Shown: positions 61,922-64,000 of the stretch, one piece after another | Numbering within the stretch: the stretch's first letter is position 1 | How the letters are laid out: the number at the start of each line of letters is the position of its first letter | Origin: JBDGYW01 sp964518955 | GTDB lineage: Bacteria > Gemmatimonadota > Gemmatimonadetes > Gemmatimonadales > GWC2-71-9 | Assembly: GCA_964518955.1 (NCBI GenBank) | Contig: CAZFHS010000015.1 | Location: forward strand, 1 to 64,000 | DNA length: 64,000 nucleotides | Direction: 5' to 3' | The notes under the pieces: generated by a model | Told to the model about the DNA's origin: nothing | Database searches by the model: none | What the model saw: the letters and a program-made list of their open reading frames with translations, nothing else | Program-made: the position numbers and the translations under genes

Positions 61922-62401
61922 TTAAGCGCCTCCTACCGAAACGATGGCGAAAACCATGATGCCCTTACCTCTGCCTACCGTATCCATCTTTTCATTGGTC
62001 TTGGCTTTGATAGACACGCCATTCAGCGCCAATCCGAGGGCTCGAGCAACGTTATCTCGCATTTGGCCTATGTACGGAGCCAACTTCGGCTTCTCGAGCA
62101 CAACGGTGACATCTACGTTGACTATGCTGTAAGAGGCGGCGACCAGTCGGTGCTTCACCTCCGAGAGCATCATCAACGAATCGGCGCCTTTCCAACGCTC
62201 GTCTGTATCCGGGAAAAGCGTCCCGATGTCACCCATTGCCACTGCACCGAGAAGAGCATCTGTTATGGCATGAGCAACGGCGTCGCCGTCGGAGTGACCC
62301 TTCAGGCCGGTTTCATGCTCGATCTCGACGCCCCCGAGAATGAATGGCCTCTTCCTACCGAACACATGCGAGTCGTACCCGATTCCAAATCTTTGTCTCA
62401 T
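61922..62401 (-). CDS. ispF: 2-C-methyl-D-erythritol 2,4-cyclodiphosphate synthase
   Basis: 159 residues. IspF acts in the MEP route to isoprenoids. GIGYDSHVF (metal-binding Asp/His), LKGHSDGDAVAHAI and LFPDTDERWKGADSL are all conserved, as is KTNEKMDTVGRGKGI near the end. It is not fused to IspD, and ispD is not adjacent. Confidence 0.95.
   Translation of the reverse strand: MRQRFGIGYDSHVFGRKRPFILGGVEIEHETGLKGHSDGDAVAHAITDALLGAVAMGDIGTLFPDTDERWKGADSLMMLSEVKHRLVAASYSIVNVDVTVVLEKPKLAPYIGQMRDNVARALGLALNGVSIKAKTNEKMDTVGRGKGIMVFAIVSVGGA
61929..61934 (-). promoter_or_regulatory. Shine-Dalgarno site setting a CTG start for dedA
   Basis: AGGAGG on the minus strand, inside the ispF end, stands eight bases from CTG 61920-61918. 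No ATG, GTG or TTG lies at workable spacing in the dedA frame. Confidence 0.7.
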
Positions 62402-62459
62402 GGACCTGATGATAGGTTAACTGGCATGCAGCCGGAACCCTGAGATCTCGTTCAAACTT

Positions 62460-62861
62460 CTATGTGCCGAGAATCCTCAAGGCCAGCAATGCCGCGTTTT
62501 TGGCGTTTCCGATCCCGACGGTTGCTACCGGACAGCCCGGCGGCAGTTGTGTCATGGCGTACAGAGCATCTACTCCACGCAACGGGCCCACGTCCAACGG
62601 TAGGCCAACAACCGGTACGTCCGTGAGTGCTGCCACGGCTCCGGGAAGAGCTGCTGCAAGGCCGGCTCCGGCAATGATCACGCGATAGCCTTTTCCTTTG
62701 GCTTCTTTGGCTATCTGCGCCGTTTGGTCGGGATTTCGGTGCGCCGACGAGACGACGAAGTCATACGCGACTCCCGCCTCCTCCAGCACCTTGAATGCGG
62801 ATTCCACTCGTGATTCATCGCTTTGCGAACCAACTACGATCAAGACTGGGGTATCACTCAT
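62460..62861 (-). CDS. purE: PurE-type N5-carboxyaminoimidazole ribonucleotide mutase
   Basis: 133 residues, short for PurE (E. coli 169) because it ends right after the core (LLALRILGT) without the C-terminal helices. VVGSQSDESRVESAFKVLEE and VVSSAHRNPDQT (active-site His) are present. The second conserved block, usually AGAGGAAHLPG, reads AGAGLAAALPG, so its His is replaced by Ala. It would act in purine synthesis; whether these changes alter activity is unclear. No purK is nearby. Confidence 0.85.
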   Translation of the reverse strand: MSDTPVLIVVGSQSDESRVESAFKVLEEAGVAYDFVVSSAHRNPDQTAQIAKEAKGKGYRVIIAGAGLAAALPGAVAALTDVPVVGLPLDVGPLRGVDALYAMTQLPPGCPVATVGIGNAKNAALLALRILGT

Positions 62862-62868
62862 CTCTTGC

Positions 62869-64000
62869 CTAGCCTTCGAACTTCCGAACCGCCAGCGAAA
62901 CGTTGTGCCCGCCGAAACCGAACGAATTCGTGAGCGACACGGCCACCTCGCGCTCCACAGCTACATTCGGTGCGCAGTCGAGGTCGCAGAGCGGATCGGG
63001 ATTGTCGTTGTTGATTGTTGGTGGGATGATCCCATACTGCATGACGAGCAGGCAGATAGTGAACTCCAAACCGCCGGCGGCGCCCAGCAAGTGCCCCGTC
63101 ATGGACTTGGTGGAGTTCATGATCAGCGTGTGGGCGTGTTCACCGAAGAGTTCTTTCACCGCCACCGTCTCCGCAATGTCACCATGCGGAGTTGCGGTGC
63201 CATGGGAGTTGATGTACTCCACGTCGGATGGAGCGAGATCTGCATCAGCGAGGCAGATCTCCATGGCACGCTTGGCCCCTTCCCCGCCCTCTGGCGGCTG
63301 CGTCATGTGGAATGCGTCGGCACTCATCCCATAGCCGACGATCTCACCGTGTATTGTCGCACCACGATCCAAAGCGCTTTCTAAGTGCTCCAATATGAGC
63401 ACGCTCGAGCCGTCCCCCATGACGAACCCGTCTCTGTCCGCATCAAAAGGCCGCGATGCCTTTTCGGGTTCGTCGTTACGGGTGGAAAGTGCTCTCATGT
63501 TGGAGAAACCGGCTATTGAGAGAGGCGTGACTGCCGCTTCCGCTCCACCCGCGATCATCATGTCTGCGGCGCCGCTCTCAATGAGTCGGTACGCCTCGCC
63601 AAGGGCATGTGCCGACGACGCGCATGCCGAGACGGTGCAGTAGTTCGGTCCCTTGGCGCCGGTGCGAATGGAGATTAGCCCGGAAGCCATATCGGGTATG
63701 AACATCGGGATGAAGAACGGCGACACGCGCCGCGGCCCCTTCTGGAGATACAACTTGCATTGCTCCTCGAAGGTCCAGATGCCACCTATGCCGCTTCCGA
63801 TCAAAACCCCTGTCTTTTCGGGGTTCGGAAGGCCATCGCCCAAACCTGCAGCGCCAATTGCCTGTTCGGCCGCGGATATCGCGTATTGAGCGAAAAGATC
63901 GGCGCGCTTGGCCTCTTTCCGATCCATATAATCCGTCGGATCGAAATCCTTCACTTCGCACGCAAACCGAACGTCCAGGTCAGCGGGATCGAACCTCTGG
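62869..64000 (-). CDS. fabF: 3-oxoacyl-ACP synthase II FabF (N-terminus beyond the window)
   Basis: 377 residues visible; the frame continues past 64000, where RFDPADLDVRFACEVKDFDP is read before GTG 63954, so that codon is not the start. The catalytic triad is present: Cys in VSACASSAHALGEA, His in NSHGTATPHGD and His in KSMTGHLLGAAGG. FabF elongates fatty acids, also supplying the lipid A pathway encoded elsewhere in this window. It ends seven bases before purE. Confidence 0.95.
   Translation of the reverse strand, partial: QRFDPADLDVRFACEVKDFDPTDYMDRKEAKRADLFAQYAISAAEQAIGAAGLGDGLPNPEKTGVLIGSGIGGIWTFEEQCKLYLQKGPRRVSPFFIPMFIPDMASGLISIRTGAKGPNYCTVSACASSAHALGEAYRLIESGAADMMIAGGAEAAVTPLSIAGFSNMRALSTRNDEPEKASRPFDADRDGFVMGDGSSVLILEHLESALDRGATIHGEIVGYGMSADAFHMTQPPEGGEGAKRAMEICLADADLAPSDVEYINSHGTATPHGDIAETVAVKELFGEHAHTLIMNSTKSMTGHLLGAAGGLEFTICLLVMQYGIIPPTINNDNPDPLCDLDCAPNVAVEREVAVSLTNSFGFGGHNVSLAVRKFEG

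Overview
The window is a gene-dense chromosomal stretch (63 protein genes, 2 tRNAs, the 3' end of a 23S rRNA and a 5S rRNA) from a diderm bacterium. It encodes lipid A synthesis, Kdo synthesis, Lpt export parts, BamA and Lol parts, so it has an LPS-type outer membrane. It also carries genes best known from Firmicutes or from FCB-type phyla: McsA-McsB-ClpC, bacillithiol synthase BshC, a PorV-like outer membrane protein and a PEP-CTERM protein. With mid-50s GC judged by eye, this mix best fits Gemmatimonadota or a close relative. That assignment is inference. The sequence contains a 100-N scaffold gap, so it is a draft or metagenome assembly.

Layout. 1-750: 23S 3' end, 5S, terminator. 750-7480: gltD-like oxidoreductase, era, a Trm112-type protein, two envelope proteins, a GGDEF protein and a proline/glutamate-rich zinc-ribbon protein. 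7.6-16.2 kb: prfB (with its programmed frameshift), lysS, lolC, lolD, mcsA, mcsB, clpC, nearly all with start and stop codons overlapping. 16.2-25.2 kb: outer-membrane biogenesis (bamA, skp, lpxD, lpxC, fabZ, lpxA, lpxB, a DUF374 acyltransferase, lpxK). 25.2-34.4 kb: rlmH, a methyltransferase overlapping bshC, murJ, uvrC, larC and a TPR protein. After the gap: tRNA-Gly, a DUF512 radical-SAM protein, der, plsY, gpsA, merR, surE, pcm, dedA, acyP, apt, tRNA-Arg and a TPR membrane protein.

At 43.2 kb the organisation flips. All 42 protein genes and all RNA genes to the left are on the + strand, and all 21 protein genes to the right are on the - strand. In the 172-bp convergent gap lies a 28-bp sequence (43206-43233) matching the XerCD recombination site dif, so this is very likely the replication terminus. 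The right arm, read from dif outward, holds dapF, a glycosylation/polyprenol-sugar cluster, rpoN, the lptB-lptA-lptC-kdsC-kdsA-pyrG-kdsB operon, a PEP-CTERM gene, xerD, a second dedA, ispF, purE and the truncated fabF. A XerD-type recombinase is encoded 17 kb from the site.

Other points of note: three genes (lpxB, murJ, dedA) can be full length only if translated from CTG; LptB carries an N-terminal extension of about 147 residues; a methyltransferase is coupled to bshC; a DUF374 acyltransferase sits inside the lipid A operon; and the scaffold gap is flanked by the same 17 bases on both sides.
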